Made by a program: the position numbers and the translations under genes. 43,185 nt of DNA from NCBI GenBank assembly GCA_016793015.1, contig JAEUJD010000192.1, forward strand, positions 1-43,185, given 5' to 3'. Origin of the DNA: Phycisphaerales bacterium. GTDB lineage: Bacteria > Planctomycetota > Phycisphaerae > Phycisphaerales > UBA1924. The stretch's first letter is position 1, and the number at the start of each line of letters is the position of its first letter. The notes under the pieces were generated by a model. The model was not told the origin of the DNA, did no database searches, and worked only from the letters and a program-made list of their open reading frames with translations. Positions 18,805-26,659 of the stretch are shown one piece after another.

Positions 18805-18837
18805 CAAAAAGCAAACGCCCGCGATTGCTCGCGGGCG
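18805..18837 (-). terminator. Rho-independent terminator after tRNA-Tyr
   Basis: The inverted repeat CGCCCGCG/CGCGGGCG (18816-18837) with a six-base loop is followed on the minus strand by TTTGCTTTTT. It lies just downstream of the tRNA-Tyr 3' end. Confidence 0.75.
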
Positions 18838-18844
18838 CTGCGAA

Positions 18845-18927
18845 TGGGCGAGGAGGGACTCGAACCCCCGTAGGCTTTCGCCAACAGATTTACAGTCTGC
18901 CCCGTTTGACCGCTCCGGCACTCGCCC
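18845..18927 (-). tRNA. tRNA-Tyr (anticodon GTA)
   Basis: An 83-nt tRNA with acceptor stem GGGCGAG/CTCGCCC and discriminator A. The anticodon stem-loop CAGACTGTAAATCTG gives GTA, and the T-loop is GGTTCGAGTCC. It has the long variable arm expected for bacterial tRNA-Tyr. CCA is not encoded. Confidence 0.95.
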
Positions 18928-19029
18928 GGGGGAAGGGGAGAAGGTTAGGTCGCGGACGGGCGATCGGCAAACGCTTCGGGCGACCTTTTGACGTCCGGAA
19001 AAGCACCGGGCTGGCTTTTCGGCACCGTT

Positions 19030-19050
19030 CAAAAAACGGCCAAAGGGCCG
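19030..19050 (-). terminator. Rho-independent terminator after tRNA-Thr
   Basis: The hairpin CGGCC-CTTT-GGCCG (19037-19050) is followed on the minus strand by six T residues, directly downstream of tRNA-Thr. Confidence 0.8.
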
Positions 19051-19059
19051 GTGCCATAA

Positions 19060-19133
19060 AGCCGCTGACAGGAGTTGAACCTGCGACCCGCGCTTTACAA
19101 AAGCGCTGCTCTACCGGGCTGAGCTACAGCGGC
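19060..19133 (-). tRNA. tRNA-Thr (anticodon TGT)
   Basis: A 74-nt tRNA with acceptor GCCGCTG/CAGCGGC and D-arm GTAGCTCAGCCCGGTAGAGC. The anticodon stem GCGCT/AGCGC has loop TTTGTAA, giving TGT. The T-arm GCAGGTTCAACTCCTGT has an A where most tRNAs have G after TTC. CCA is not encoded. Confidence 0.93.
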
Positions 19134-19189
19134 ACAACACGAAAATAGTACGCGTCGTGGGAGGTCCATTCGAAGCTTTCTCGCCCACG

Positions 19190-19218
19190 AAAAAACCCAG
19201 GGGCTCGGAGCCCCTGGG
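19190..19218 (-). terminator. Rho-independent terminator of the tricorn-like protease gene
   Basis: A perfect 10-bp stem CCCAGGGGCT/AGCCCCTGGG with a three-base loop (19196-19218) is followed on the minus strand by six T residues. It sits 35 bp after the protease stop codon. Confidence 0.9.
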
Positions 19219-19252
19219 CTTCGGATTCTCGATCAGCTTCGCTGAGACTCAA

Positions 19253-22200
19253 TCACCGCTCGTTGGGCGGGATTCCCATGCCGTCGCGCTTGGGGCTGGG
19301 CGGACGCTTGGGGGTCACGTACGCCTTGGTCTCCAGTTCCTTGAGCAGTTCGGAGATCGCCACATCGAGCTGCGGGTCGCCCTCGCCGTTCACCATCTTG
19401 GCCGGGTCGTCCATCACTTCGATGTCCGGGTCGGTTCCGTGGCCTTCGATCGACCACTTGCCCTGTGCCGGGTTCTGCGGGTCGCGCTCGTAGTAGCCAA
19501 AGCTCGGGGCCGTCACGCCGCCGCCGTCGATCAGCGGGCGGTAGCCCTCGATGCCCACCAGCCCACCCCATGTGCGCCGGCCAATGACCTTGCCCAAGCC
19601 CATCCGCTTGAAATACCCGGGGAATGCATCGCCGCCCGAACCGGCAAGCCCGTTGGCGAGCATGACCTTGGGTCCGAAGTGCGCATCCGGCGGCCACGCC
19701 CAGTCCTTGCCATCCTTGCGGGCCCAGTAGTTGATATTGGGCCGGTTGAGCAGCTCGATAAAGCGGGTCGGAATCTGGCCGCCACCGTTCCAGCGTTCGT
19801 CGATGATGAGCCCATCCATCGCCCGCTGCCCGGTGAACTGGCGGACCAGATCGCTCTGGCCATCCTGCCCGGTGTTCGGCACATAGATGTATCCGATGCG
19901 ACCCTTCGACTTCTCGAAGACATACTGCCGGTTCTTCTCGATCCACGCTCGGTACCGCAGCGCCACATCGTTCCCGATCGGCTTGACGAGCACATCGCGT
20001 GTCCCATCATCCATCGAGGCCGTCTTGCCGAGTGTGAGCGTGACCGTCTTGTCGGCCAGCCCCTGGAACGCGGCCCAGATGTCCTTGGTCGTATCGATCG
20101 GCACGCCGTTCACCGCGAGAATGAAGTCGCCTTCCTTCGCATCGATGCCCGGCTGATTCAGTGGCGAACGAGCATCGGTATCCCAGATGCCGCCGTTGTA
20201 GATCTTGACGATCTTAAAAGCGGTCCCCCTGTCGGTCTTCTCGAGCGCGAAATCGGCGCCGAGCAGGCCGACATTCGACTGCAACGGGGTTTCGTACGAC
20301 ACCGGCGCGTTGTATGCGTGGCCGATGTTCAACTCGCTCACCATCTCGCCGATGATGTAGTTGATGTCCTCGCGGCTGACGGCATCGTCCACCATCTTGC
20401 TGTAGTGCTCGTGCACCTTGGCCCAGTCGACGCCGTGCATCGTCGGTTCGTAGAAGTAATCGCGCTCGTAGCGGTACACATCTTTCAGCACCTGCTTCCA
20501 TTCATTCCGCAGGTTGACCGAGACGTTCATGCCGCTGGTGGGCACGTTGGTCGAATTCGCGCCGCCCGCCGCGGCATCCATGACGCTCAGCGTCGGCCCG
20601 CGCCGGACCAGCATCTTTTTGCCATCGGCCGAAAGCTGGAAGCCGTTGGCAGCCGTCACCGCCTTCTCTTCCTTCTTTTCGTCCTTGATGTCGAAGATCT
20701 TGACGCCCTGTGAGCCCTCGCCCGTGCCTCCCCGCACATACATGAGCTTGTCGTCGTTGTTGACGCGGAGGTTATAGAAGCGGCCGGGCGCGACCGGCAG
20801 TCGCATCGCGCGTGCCTCCATGTCGGCCAGCTCGATCTTGACTTCCTTCGCGTCGTCCTTCTTGGCCTCGTCTTTCTTGCCGTCCGACTTGGCATCGCCC
20901 TTGGAATCGCCCGAGGCAGACCGCGTGGCAACAAAGGTGCCGGACATCGGGCCCATGCTCCAGGTTCCTTCGAACGAACCGTTGGCGATCTTCCCGACGA
21001 TCGTGCCCGCGCCGCCGGGGGTCGCGATCGTGAGATTGAGTTCGCCCGTGGCCTTGTCAAACTTGCCCGACTGGACCGGGATCGCGCCCATCGGCCCGGA
21101 CATCGAGCCCGTTACGCTTCCGTCCGCGGCCATCTTGAGATTCATCGAGAGCGGAATGCCGCCCGGCGGCACCGGCGACCCTTCGGGGCCCTTGGCCGTG
21201 CCGGACCACGAACCAGAGACGCCGTCGTCGGCGCTTGCAGCGGCATCGGGCTTCTTCTCGCCGTTCTCTTTTTTCTCTTCCTTCTTTTCGTCCTTCTTGT
21301 CTGCCTTCGGGGTTTCTTCCTTGTAAGTCTCTTCGTCGCTGGTGACGAGCCAGGGGCTCTTCACGTCCTTGCGCAGCGGCAGTACGTGCAGCACGCCCGT
21401 GTTGGTGTAGATCCAACTGGTTTCGTTGGGAACTTCGCTGTACTCGGGGCCGGTGATGTTTCGGGCGGAGGTGAAGTAGAGGAAGTCGCCCTTGCGATCA
21501 AAGGCGGGGTCTCCGCTGTCGAACATCGGGTTGGTAACGCGGGTTTTCTCGCCGGTCTTGACGTTGTAGAGCCAGACACTCTGGTTGGGGATGTTCTCGT
21601 CGGCACGGTCGTAGGCGATCCAGTGCGAATCGCTGCTGAACGAGACGTTGGGCGCGCCGCCGGCCCACGGATCGCGATCGATGACGACGAGGCGACCGTT
21701 CTCAACTTCAAGCAAGTAGAGCTTGCCGGTCTGCTCGTAGAAAGTGATGAATTTGGAATCGGGCGACCAGTGGATCGAGCTGCGCTGGCCTTCGCCGAGC
21801 GACGTCAGCTTGCGGGGCTTGGCGGCATCGGCCTTCTTTGCTTCTTCCTTCTTGGCGTTGTCAGACTTGGCTTCGTCTTTGGCCGGCTCATCCGCCTTGC
21901 CATCCGATGGGGCGTCCGCCTTCTTGTCGTCCTTCTTCTCGTCTTTTTTGTCGTCCTTCTTTTCGGGTGCTTTCGCATCGGACGGACGAATCCAGATCTC
22001 GTACTCGCCCGACTCGTCGGTGATGTACGCCAACCAGCGCCCGTCCGGAGACCACTCGGCCTCGCGCTCGTTGATCGCTTCGGTTCGGGTCAGGTTGCGA
22101 ACGACGCCGTCCTTTGCCGGCGCGGTCCAGATATCACCCCGCCCGATCACGGCGACCCGCTTGCCCGTTGGCGAGATCGACCCGTCCGTCAGGTTTTTCG

Positions 22201-23170
22201 CCGCATCGAACGTTCGGGGGCGGATGCTCGGCCGATCGCCGGGGATGGTCACGCTGATCGCGCGCGTTTTGCCCGTGCCCAGATCGAGCACCTGCAAACC
22301 GCTGCCGAGCTGGAAAATGATCTCGCCCTTGCCCGTCGGGCCCGGCCCGATCGAAGGAAACCGGACATCGTCGTCGGCAAACTTGGTGATCTGCGCGCGA
22401 TTGCCCGAGGCGATGTCGTACGACCAGACATTGAGACGGTGCTCCGGTCCCTGATCCGTCGTGTAGTAAACGATTTCGCCATTCCCCGCGGGATTGAACA
22501 TCGGGAACGTGTCGGTGCCTTCCCAGTCCGTGATGAGCTTGGACGAATTGTCTTTCAGGTTGAAGAGCCAGATGTCGGTCGCCATGCCGCCCCGGTAGCG
22601 CTTCCACGTGCGGAAGTCGGTCGTGTGCGGGATATAGGCGATCTGCGAGCCGTCGGGGCTCACCGAGGCGAACGTGCCGTAGGGCATCGGGAACTGCGTC
22701 GGCATTCCGCCTTGCGGAGAAACGCGGTAGAGCTTGCTCTGCCGCCCCATGCCGGTGATGTTGCCGGTGTAGAAGACGATCTCGTTCTGGTTCGTCCAGC
22801 CGACCGGCGTCGGCGCACTGGCAAAGTTGGTGATGCGTGTTGAATTGCCGCCGGCGACGGGGATGGTGTAGAGACTCTGCACGCCGTCGTAGTTCGCGCT
22901 GAAGACGATCTGCGAGCCGTCGGGGCTGAATCGCGGGAACACTTCGTTTCCGGCGGGTGTGGAGAGCGGCGTTGCCGCCCCACCGTCGCGCGGGGCGGTC
23001 CAGACGTCGTTCGCATAGACAAAGGCGATGCGATCCTTGCTGATCGCGGGGTAGCGCATCATCACGCCGCTGGGCGTGACATCGGCGTGGACGGATGTCG
23101 CGATGCCGGCGCAGGCCGCGAGCATCCCGATCGTGCGAAGTGCGACGGTTCGATAGGCGGGCAAATTCAA
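19253..23170 (-). CDS. Tricorn-like S41 protease with TolB/WD40-type propeller and PDZ domain
   Basis: Exported serine protease of 1305 residues. The TTG start at 23170 has GGAGG eight bases upstream, and residues 1-29 are a signal peptide (IGMLAACAGIATSVHA). Residues about 35-640 form beta-propeller blades with repeated FSPDGSQIVFSA, VSPDGSQIAYIP and WSPDGRWLAYIT motifs, as in the tricorn protease. After core and PDZ regions (PDZ about 965-1045), the S41 domain contains GRIGYIYVPNTG, IIDERWNGGG and the nucleophile Ser near residue 1177 in NGLAGSGGDAF. Two Lys/Asp/Glu-rich linkers (about 400-455 and 620-650) and a small beta-rich segment (about 650-745, GSWSGTAKGPEG... to FEGTWSMGPMSGTF) are inserted. 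Tricorn-type enzymes degrade peptides, here presumably in the periplasm. The gene is monocistronic with a strong terminator. Confidence 0.9.
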   Translation of the reverse strand: MNLPAYRTVALRTIGMLAACAGIATSVHADVTPSGVMMRYPAISKDRIAFVYANDVWTAPRDGGAATPLSTPAGNEVFPRFSPDGSQIVFSANYDGVQSLYTIPVAGGNSTRITNFASAPTPVGWTNQNEIVFYTGNITGMGRQSKLYRVSPQGGMPTQFPMPYGTFASVSPDGSQIAYIPHTTDFRTWKRYRGGMATDIWLFNLKDNSSKLITDWEGTDTFPMFNPAGNGEIVYYTTDQGPEHRLNVWSYDIASGNRAQITKFADDDVRFPSIGPGPTGKGEIIFQLGSGLQVLDLGTGKTRAISVTIPGDRPSIRPRTFDAAKNLTDGSISPTGKRVAVIGRGDIWTAPAKDGVVRNLTRTEAINEREAEWSPDGRWLAYITDESGEYEIWIRPSDAKAPEKKDDKKDEKKDDKKADAPSDGKADEPAKDEAKSDNAKKEEAKKADAAKPRKLTSLGEGQRSSIHWSPDSKFITFYEQTGKLYLLEVENGRLVVIDRDPWAGGAPNVSFSSDSHWIAYDRADENIPNQSVWLYNVKTGEKTRVTNPMFDSGDPAFDRKGDFLYFTSARNITGPEYSEVPNETSWIYTNTGVLHVLPLRKDVKSPWLVTSDEETYKEETPKADKKDEKKEEKKENGEKKPDAAASADDGVSGSWSGTAKGPEGSPVPPGGIPLSMNLKMAADGSVTGSMSGPMGAIPVQSGKFDKATGELNLTIATPGGAGTIVGKIANGSFEGTWSMGPMSGTFVATRSASGDSKGDAKSDGKKDEAKKDDAKEVKIELADMEARAMRLPVAPGRFYNLRVNNDDKLMYVRGGTGEGSQGVKIFDIKDEKKEEKAVTAANGFQLSADGKKMLVRRGPTLSVMDAAAGGANSTNVPTSGMNVSVNLRNEWKQVLKDVYRYERDYFYEPTMHGVDWAKVHEHYSKMVDDAVSREDINYIIGEMVSELNIGHAYNAPVSYETPLQSNVGLLGADFALEKTDRGTAFKIVKIYNGGIWDTDARSPLNQPGIDAKEGDFILAVNGVPIDTTKDIWAAFQGLADKTVTLTLGKTASMDDGTRDVLVKPIGNDVALRYRAWIEKNRQYVFEKSKGRIGYIYVPNTGQDGQSDLVRQFTGQRAMDGLIIDERWNGGGQIPTRFIELLNRPNINYWARKDGKDWAWPPDAHFGPKVMLANGLAGSGGDAFPGYFKRMGLGKVIGRRTWGGLVGIEGYRPLIDGGGVTAPSFGYYERDPQNPAQGKWSIEGHGTDPDIEVMDDPAKMVNGEGDPQLDVAISELLKELETKAYVTPKRPPSPKRDGMGIPPNER

Positions 23171-23401
23171 GAGACTGACCTCCGGAGTTGGATTCGATTC
23201 ACCAAACGGACGCGGAGTCTAATTGGAAACTCCCGCGCCGTTCTTGCGGCGGCACGTCTTCCGTGCTTTCTTTCTACCGATGAGGTGCGCGAGGGTCGCG
23301 TTTCCTCCCAAAACCGAAAAAATCGCCCCCCCCGCCCGACCAATCCCTTGCCGGATCGGGCTCGTTCCCCCACTCATGGACCGGGGTGAGCCAACCTCCA
23401 A

Positions 23402-23430
23402 AACGAACACGACCCCGGCAATGCCGGGGC
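23402..23430 (-). terminator. Possible terminator after tRNA-Val
   Basis: CCCCGGC-AAT-GCCGGGG forms a strong hairpin immediately downstream of tRNA-Val on the minus strand. The following tract (TCGTGTTCGTTTT) is only moderately T-rich, so efficiency is uncertain. Confidence 0.5.
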
Positions 23431-23440
23431 CGCTCGAAAA

Positions 23441-23514
23441 TGAGCGATACTGGGCTCGAACCAGTGACCTCATCCGTGTCATGGATGCGCGCTAGCCAAC
23501 TGCGCCAATCGCCC
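23441..23514 (-). tRNA. tRNA-Val (anticodon GAC)
   Basis: A 74-nt tRNA with acceptor GGGCGAT/ATCGCTC (one G-U pair) and discriminator A. The anticodon stem CATCC/GGATG has loop ATGACAC, giving GAC. The T-arm is ACTGGTTCGAGCCCAGT. CCA is not encoded. Confidence 0.93.
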
Positions 23515-23589
23515 GATCAGTCGAGCTGGATAATAGGCACCACTCAACCGTTCGTGCGGGTGAAGCCGCCGCCCGTCACCAAAGGGGTC

Positions 23590-24348
23590 TCACGATCGAA
23601 CCGCCGCCCGAACTCTCCGGCCACCTGGGCCGCGCATCGCGAAAACCGCCCCCATGGCGAGCAGCGCAAGGCTACCCGGTGCCGGGGTATCAGCTTGGAA
23701 CTGTGGCTCACTCAAGTCGGTTCCGTATTGAAACCAGACGTCCGAGAGATTCGCGAGGTCGAAGTCGCCCGGAAGGCCTGAGAGGGTGAACACCGCAGAA
23801 TTTTTGATGAACGCGTTGCCGAGTATGCCGCCATTTCCGGTCAGCGGATTGTCTCCAGCAGTGACCAGGCCATACTGCACACCGTCGGGACTCGGCGGCC
23901 CCTGAAGATTCAGGCCGGGGAAGGTGTCACCCGCTCCAAACAGCCCAAGGCCGGATGAACTGATGCCATAACCGGTGCCGTGCGGGCCGGAAACCGTGTT
24001 GTACGACCACTCTCCGCCTATACCGTCGGGGGGCGGATTCGTGGGAGTGCCGGGGAGAGTTCCAGAAAGAGACGAACCGGCGGCGACGACCGCACTCACT
24101 CGCCCAAGCGTGAGCGCCGCACCGGCGCGATTAAAAAACACGCCCGTGAGAACGTCGGTCGGAACCAGCACATCGGCCGTTCCGGTGTTCGTGAGCGTCA
24201 CAATGAGATTCGAACCGGAAACCGCGAATGTGGCCGATGCGCCGAGTCCGCCCGACGTGAACGAGAATGTGACGTCGGCAAACGCAGCGCCTCCGCACAA
24301 GAGACTTGCCGCGACTGAGAATGAAGTCATTTTTCGGCAGCAAAGCAT
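23590..24348 (-). CDS. Secreted protein with PEP-CTERM-like sorting tail (1)
   Basis: A 252-residue exported protein. The ATG at 24348 is chosen because AAGGGG lies seven bases upstream, as in the related gene starting at 27358. The signal peptide is MTSFSVAASLLCGGAAFA. The body is Gly/Ser/Thr-rich and beta-like: after ADVTFSFTSGGLGASATFAVSG come stretches such as NLIVTLTNTGTADVLVP, resembling single-domain surface proteins. The C-terminus TPAPGSLALLAMGAVFAMRGPGGRR has a Pro motif, a hydrophobic stretch and an Arg-rich end, which is the three-part sorting signal recognised by exosortase-like enzymes. No exosortase gene lies in the window. A copy of the cluster repeat lies in its upstream region, and two copies carry a sigma-54-like motif. 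Confidence 0.75.
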   Translation of the reverse strand: MLCCRKMTSFSVAASLLCGGAAFADVTFSFTSGGLGASATFAVSGSNLIVTLTNTGTADVLVPTDVLTGVFFNRAGAALTLGRVSAVVAAGSSLSGTLPGTPTNPPPDGIGGEWSYNTVSGPHGTGYGISSSGLGLFGAGDTFPGLNLQGPPSPDGVQYGLVTAGDNPLTGNGGILGNAFIKNSAVFTLSGLPGDFDLANLSDVWFQYGTDLSEPQFQADTPAPGSLALLAMGAVFAMRGPGGRRVRAAVRS

Positions 24349-24435
24349 GGTGAATCCCCTTTTGAAATACCCCGGAACGCTCGAAAGCGGGCCAACGCCC
24401 GTCCCCAAGCACAGTTCACGCCCCGTGAACACTTC

Positions 24436-24451
24436 TGCAAACCCCGCGCCG
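24436..24451 (-). promoter_or_regulatory. Possible sigma-54 (-24/-12) motif upstream of PEP-CTERM-like gene 1
   Basis: On the minus strand CGGCGC-N5-TTGCA matches the TGGCAC-N5-TTGCW consensus at 9 of 11 positions, with the essential GG-N10-GC spacing. It would start transcription about 77 nt before the ATG at 24348. It lies inside repeat copy 1, so it may be a by-product of the repeat. Confidence 0.35.
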
Positions 24452-24561
24452 AAACTTTCGCTCCGGCCGGAGCTCCTCTCGCTCGTGATCCTGCAAGCGA
24501 GGAGAATCGCTCACCCCAAAGGCAATGAGCAAGAGGATGTCTGTCCAGAACCACCGACGGA
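24436..24561 (-). repeat. Cluster repeat, copy 1
   Basis: One of three copies of a roughly 125-bp element found only between the PEP-CTERM-like genes. On the minus strand it can form a stem CTCCTCGCT/AGCGAGAGGAG with a two-base bulge. Next is a fully paired hairpin GCCGGAGC-GAAA-GTTTCGGC with a GNRA tetraloop, and the element ends in GCGGGGTTTGCA. It begins just after the stop codon of the 24565 gene. Confidence 0.75.
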
Positions 24562-24564
24562 GAA

Positions 24565-25359
24565 TCAGTTGCGACGCCTGCGACCGGCAACCAGTCCGCC
24601 CACGCCGAGCAACGCGAGCGCACCGGGAGCGGGGATCGGCTCGAAATTGAACGTGGTGTCATCGCCGTCGAAGCCGATCTTGAACATGTCGGCCGCACCA
24701 TCGAACGAGCCGGTCCAGCCGGAACCGATCCCGATTTCGTAGCCGAGTACGACGGCGTTGGGGCCCACAACGTTCGAGGTCACGCCCCCGCCGTCCACCA
24801 CCGTGTCGCCCGAAAGCCAGTCGCTCAGCGAGCGGTTGTAGATCTCAACGGTCTGTCCCCCGCCGATCGTCTTGAATGCGCGCTGCCAGAAATTGCCGCC
24901 CATGAGGTTGTGCGTATTCCACTGATTCGGCGTCACGGTGTTCACGCCGTTGTACACCGGTTCCCAAATCAGATAGGAATACCGGTCCGTCGCCTGGCCG
25001 TTGTCAACAAGCAGCCGAACGGCGGGTGCCAGGTGTCCGGCGGCCGAGCTGCTCGAATTGCGGTAGAGATCGATGCTGAGCGACGTCATCGTGCTCAAGA
25101 GGTTCAAGCCGATGTTGGCACGCACGAAGTCGGCCTTGTAACTGGGAGAATCGCTGCTCCCGCTGAATTGCAGGCTTCCGGTGCCGTTGTTCGCGTAGGT
25201 GTTCGTGATGGAAGCTGAGCCATCGCCGCGCAGATTCTGGGCCGACCAGCCAAGTGGATTGGAAGGAGTCACCACAACGGTGGCGCCGGAAGCAGCGATG
25301 CCGCCGCCGATGGAGAGAACAACAAAGCCGAGCGAGAAGGAATTCGAACGCATGGACAT
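24565..25359 (-). CDS. Secreted protein with PEP-CTERM-like sorting tail (2)
   Basis: A 264-residue exported protein. The N-terminus MSMRSNSFSLGFVVLSIGGG...ASGA is a signal peptide. The body, which includes SLQFSGSSDSPSYKADFVR, NSSSSAAGHLAPAVRLLVDN and DRYSYLIWEPVYNG, reads as a beta-sandwich of the kind seen in PEP-CTERM proteins with a carbohydrate-binding-like fold. The C-terminus IPAPGALALLGVGGLVAGRRRRN is a textbook planctomycete PEP-CTERM-like tail. The ATG at 25359 is preferred over the ATG at 25353; AAGGGC lies upstream. Function unknown, presumably a surface or matrix component. Confidence 0.8.
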   Translation of the reverse strand: MSMRSNSFSLGFVVLSIGGGIAASGATVVVTPSNPLGWSAQNLRGDGSASITNTYANNGTGSLQFSGSSDSPSYKADFVRANIGLNLLSTMTSLSIDLYRNSSSSAAGHLAPAVRLLVDNGQATDRYSYLIWEPVYNGVNTVTPNQWNTHNLMGGNFWQRAFKTIGGGQTVEIYNRSLSDWLSGDTVVDGGGVTSNVVGPNAVVLGYEIGIGSGWTGSFDGAADMFKIGFDGDDTTFNFEPIPAPGALALLGVGGLVAGRRRRN

Positions 25360-25430
25360 ATTCCAAGTTGCCCTTGAGCAGGAAACGCAGCGGCACGGGC
25401 GAAATCGACTGCGTTCGGCCCGGAATGAGC

Positions 25431-25618
25431 CGAGAGGAATCCCGCACCACGCGGTCATGCGTGGAAGTAGCCTGTTGCGGGTTTATGAATCCGGCAAACC
25501 CCGCGCCGATGCTTTCGCGCCGGCCGGAGCTCCTCTCGCTCGTGATCTTGCAAGCGAGGAGAATCGCTCACCCCAGAGGCAATGAGCAAGAGGAAGACTG
25601 TCTAGAACCACCGACGGA
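25431..25618 (-). repeat. Cluster repeat, copy 2 (longest)
   Basis: On the minus strand it has the same order as copy 1: stem CTCCTCGCT/AGCGAGAGGAG, tetraloop hairpin GCCGGCGC-GAAA-GCATCGGC (one mismatch), then GCGGGGTTTGCC. It adds a third hairpin CCACGC-N6-GCGTGG, shared with copy 3. The last 17 or so residues of the gene ending at 25568 are encoded inside this repeat. Confidence 0.75.
25493..25508 (-). promoter_or_regulatory. Possible sigma-54 (-24/-12) motif upstream of PEP-CTERM-like gene 2
   Basis: The minus strand reads CGGCGC-N5-TTGCC with GG-N10-GC spacing, matching 8 of 11 consensus positions. It lies within repeat copy 2, about 130 bp before the ATG at 25359. Confidence 0.3.
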
Positions 25619-26074
25619 AGTTCCGCTGCGACTCCGTCGTCGCCTCGCTGCGGCGCACCCTGCCACGACAAGAACTGCGAGAGTCGAAGTCGAAGGAACC
25701 TGGTCGCCGCCCGGATCGAGCGGAAACGGGCGATCGGTGTGCGCAGGTGTCCCCGCTGCGGTCAGTCCGAATCCGCTGATGCGATTTCCGAAAGCCGGGT
25801 CATTGAATCGAGGGCCGATCATCGCATCGCCCGGCAATGAGATGAACCGCACCGGTGGAACCCCGATGGCGAGCGCCCGCGGGCCCGCAAACTCCGGCCC
25901 ACTCCAAAGCCCCGCGATGCGTTCGGAATCGGCGAACCCGACTTCGGCCGCGGCACTCGAACCTGCCTCGGTCCTGGAGCCGGGATTCTCCAAAACAGGA
26001 CTGGAAGCAAAGTTGTGCACACCTCCCGATGCCGAACCCGCCAGCCCGACCATCCATACCAATGTTGGAATCAT
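25568..26074 (-). CDS. Secreted protein with degenerate PEP-CTERM-like tail (3)
   Basis: A 168-residue exported protein from the ATG at 26074, where AAGGA directly adjoins the start. The signal peptide is MIPTLVWMVGLAGSASGG. The body (residues 20-130) has no recognisable domain; it reads GVHNFASSPVLENPGS, then IAGLWSGPEFAGPRALAIG. The tail VPSTSTLAVLVVAGCAAARRRR has the hydrophobic and Arg-rich parts of a sorting signal but lacks the usual Pro-x-Pro. Another 20 or so Ser/Gly-rich residues follow the arginines because the frame runs into repeat copy 2. This suggests the repeat changed the 3' end of the gene. Confidence 0.55.
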   Translation of the reverse strand: MIPTLVWMVGLAGSASGGVHNFASSPVLENPGSRTEAGSSAAAEVGFADSERIAGLWSGPEFAGPRALAIGVPPVRFISLPGDAMIGPRFNDPAFGNRISGFGLTAAGTPAHTDRPFPLDPGGDQVPSTSTLAVLVVAGCAAARRRRSRSGTSVGGSRQSSSCSLPLG

Positions 26075-26482
26075 TCCTTGAATCACGATGCACCCGCACT
26101 TTCGCTTTGCCGCCCCTGCGTCGATCCACCACACCCGCACAAACCGATCAGTCGAGCAACCATTCCCCAAGCACGTGCCAGCAGTGACGCGCCCCGGGAA
26201 ACGCAGCAAACGAATCAACAACGACAGCGACGACGGAACGAGCGATGAACATGGTCCGGCCTCCTGCGTGTCGGCTGTGATCTCGAGTTCGCACCCCGCC
26301 GACGGTTGTGCGCCCGACCCGCTTCTCCGGGACGACTTTCAGAAACCCCGGACGGCGCTTTCGAGCCGTCCGGAGCGTGGTTCGCTGCTCAAGATGGAGC
26401 AAACGAAGGTCGTGGCAGCGGGTGTGACTCCATCCAGACTGAACAAGCACCCGGAGGCGAAGATCGCACGCATGGACCCGAG

Positions 26483-26606
26483 CAGAATCCCGCGCCGAGC
26501 GGTTATGCGCGGAGCGAGCGACAAGCGAGCGGGAACTCGGGCAAACCCGGGCCGAGGCTTTCGCATCGGCCGGAGCTCTCCTCGCTCGTCGATTGGTGAG
26601 CGAGGG
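26483..26606 (-). repeat. Cluster repeat, copy 3
   Basis: Most diverged copy. On the minus strand it has a perfect 8-bp stem CCTCGCTC/GAGCGAGG, the tetraloop hairpin GGCCGATGC-GAAA-GCCTCGGCC (one mismatch at the same place as in copy 2), CGGGTTTGCC, and the third hairpin as CCGAGC-N6-GCGCGG. The surrounding gap, 26075-26659, contains no convincing gene. Confidence 0.65.
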
Positions 26607-26659
26607 AATCGGAACACTCAATGCCGCTTGTGCGGTTGAGCGAGGAGATGAATCAGGAT

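Noticed and set aside
19157-22843. Long plus-strand ORFs opposite the tricorn-like protease
   Set aside because: Shadows; no start context, no domains, and the protease frame is unambiguous.
24436-26606. Cyclic-di-GMP (GEMM) riboswitch, because GGCAAACC occurs on the plus strand
   Set aside because: The GAAA tetraloop is on the opposite strand, other GEMM consensus parts are missing, and no plus-strand gene follows.
26339-26617. 92-codon minus-strand ORF in the gap around repeat copy 3
   Set aside because: Overlaps the repeat, is Arg/Pro-rich and has no signal peptide, domain or ribosome binding site.
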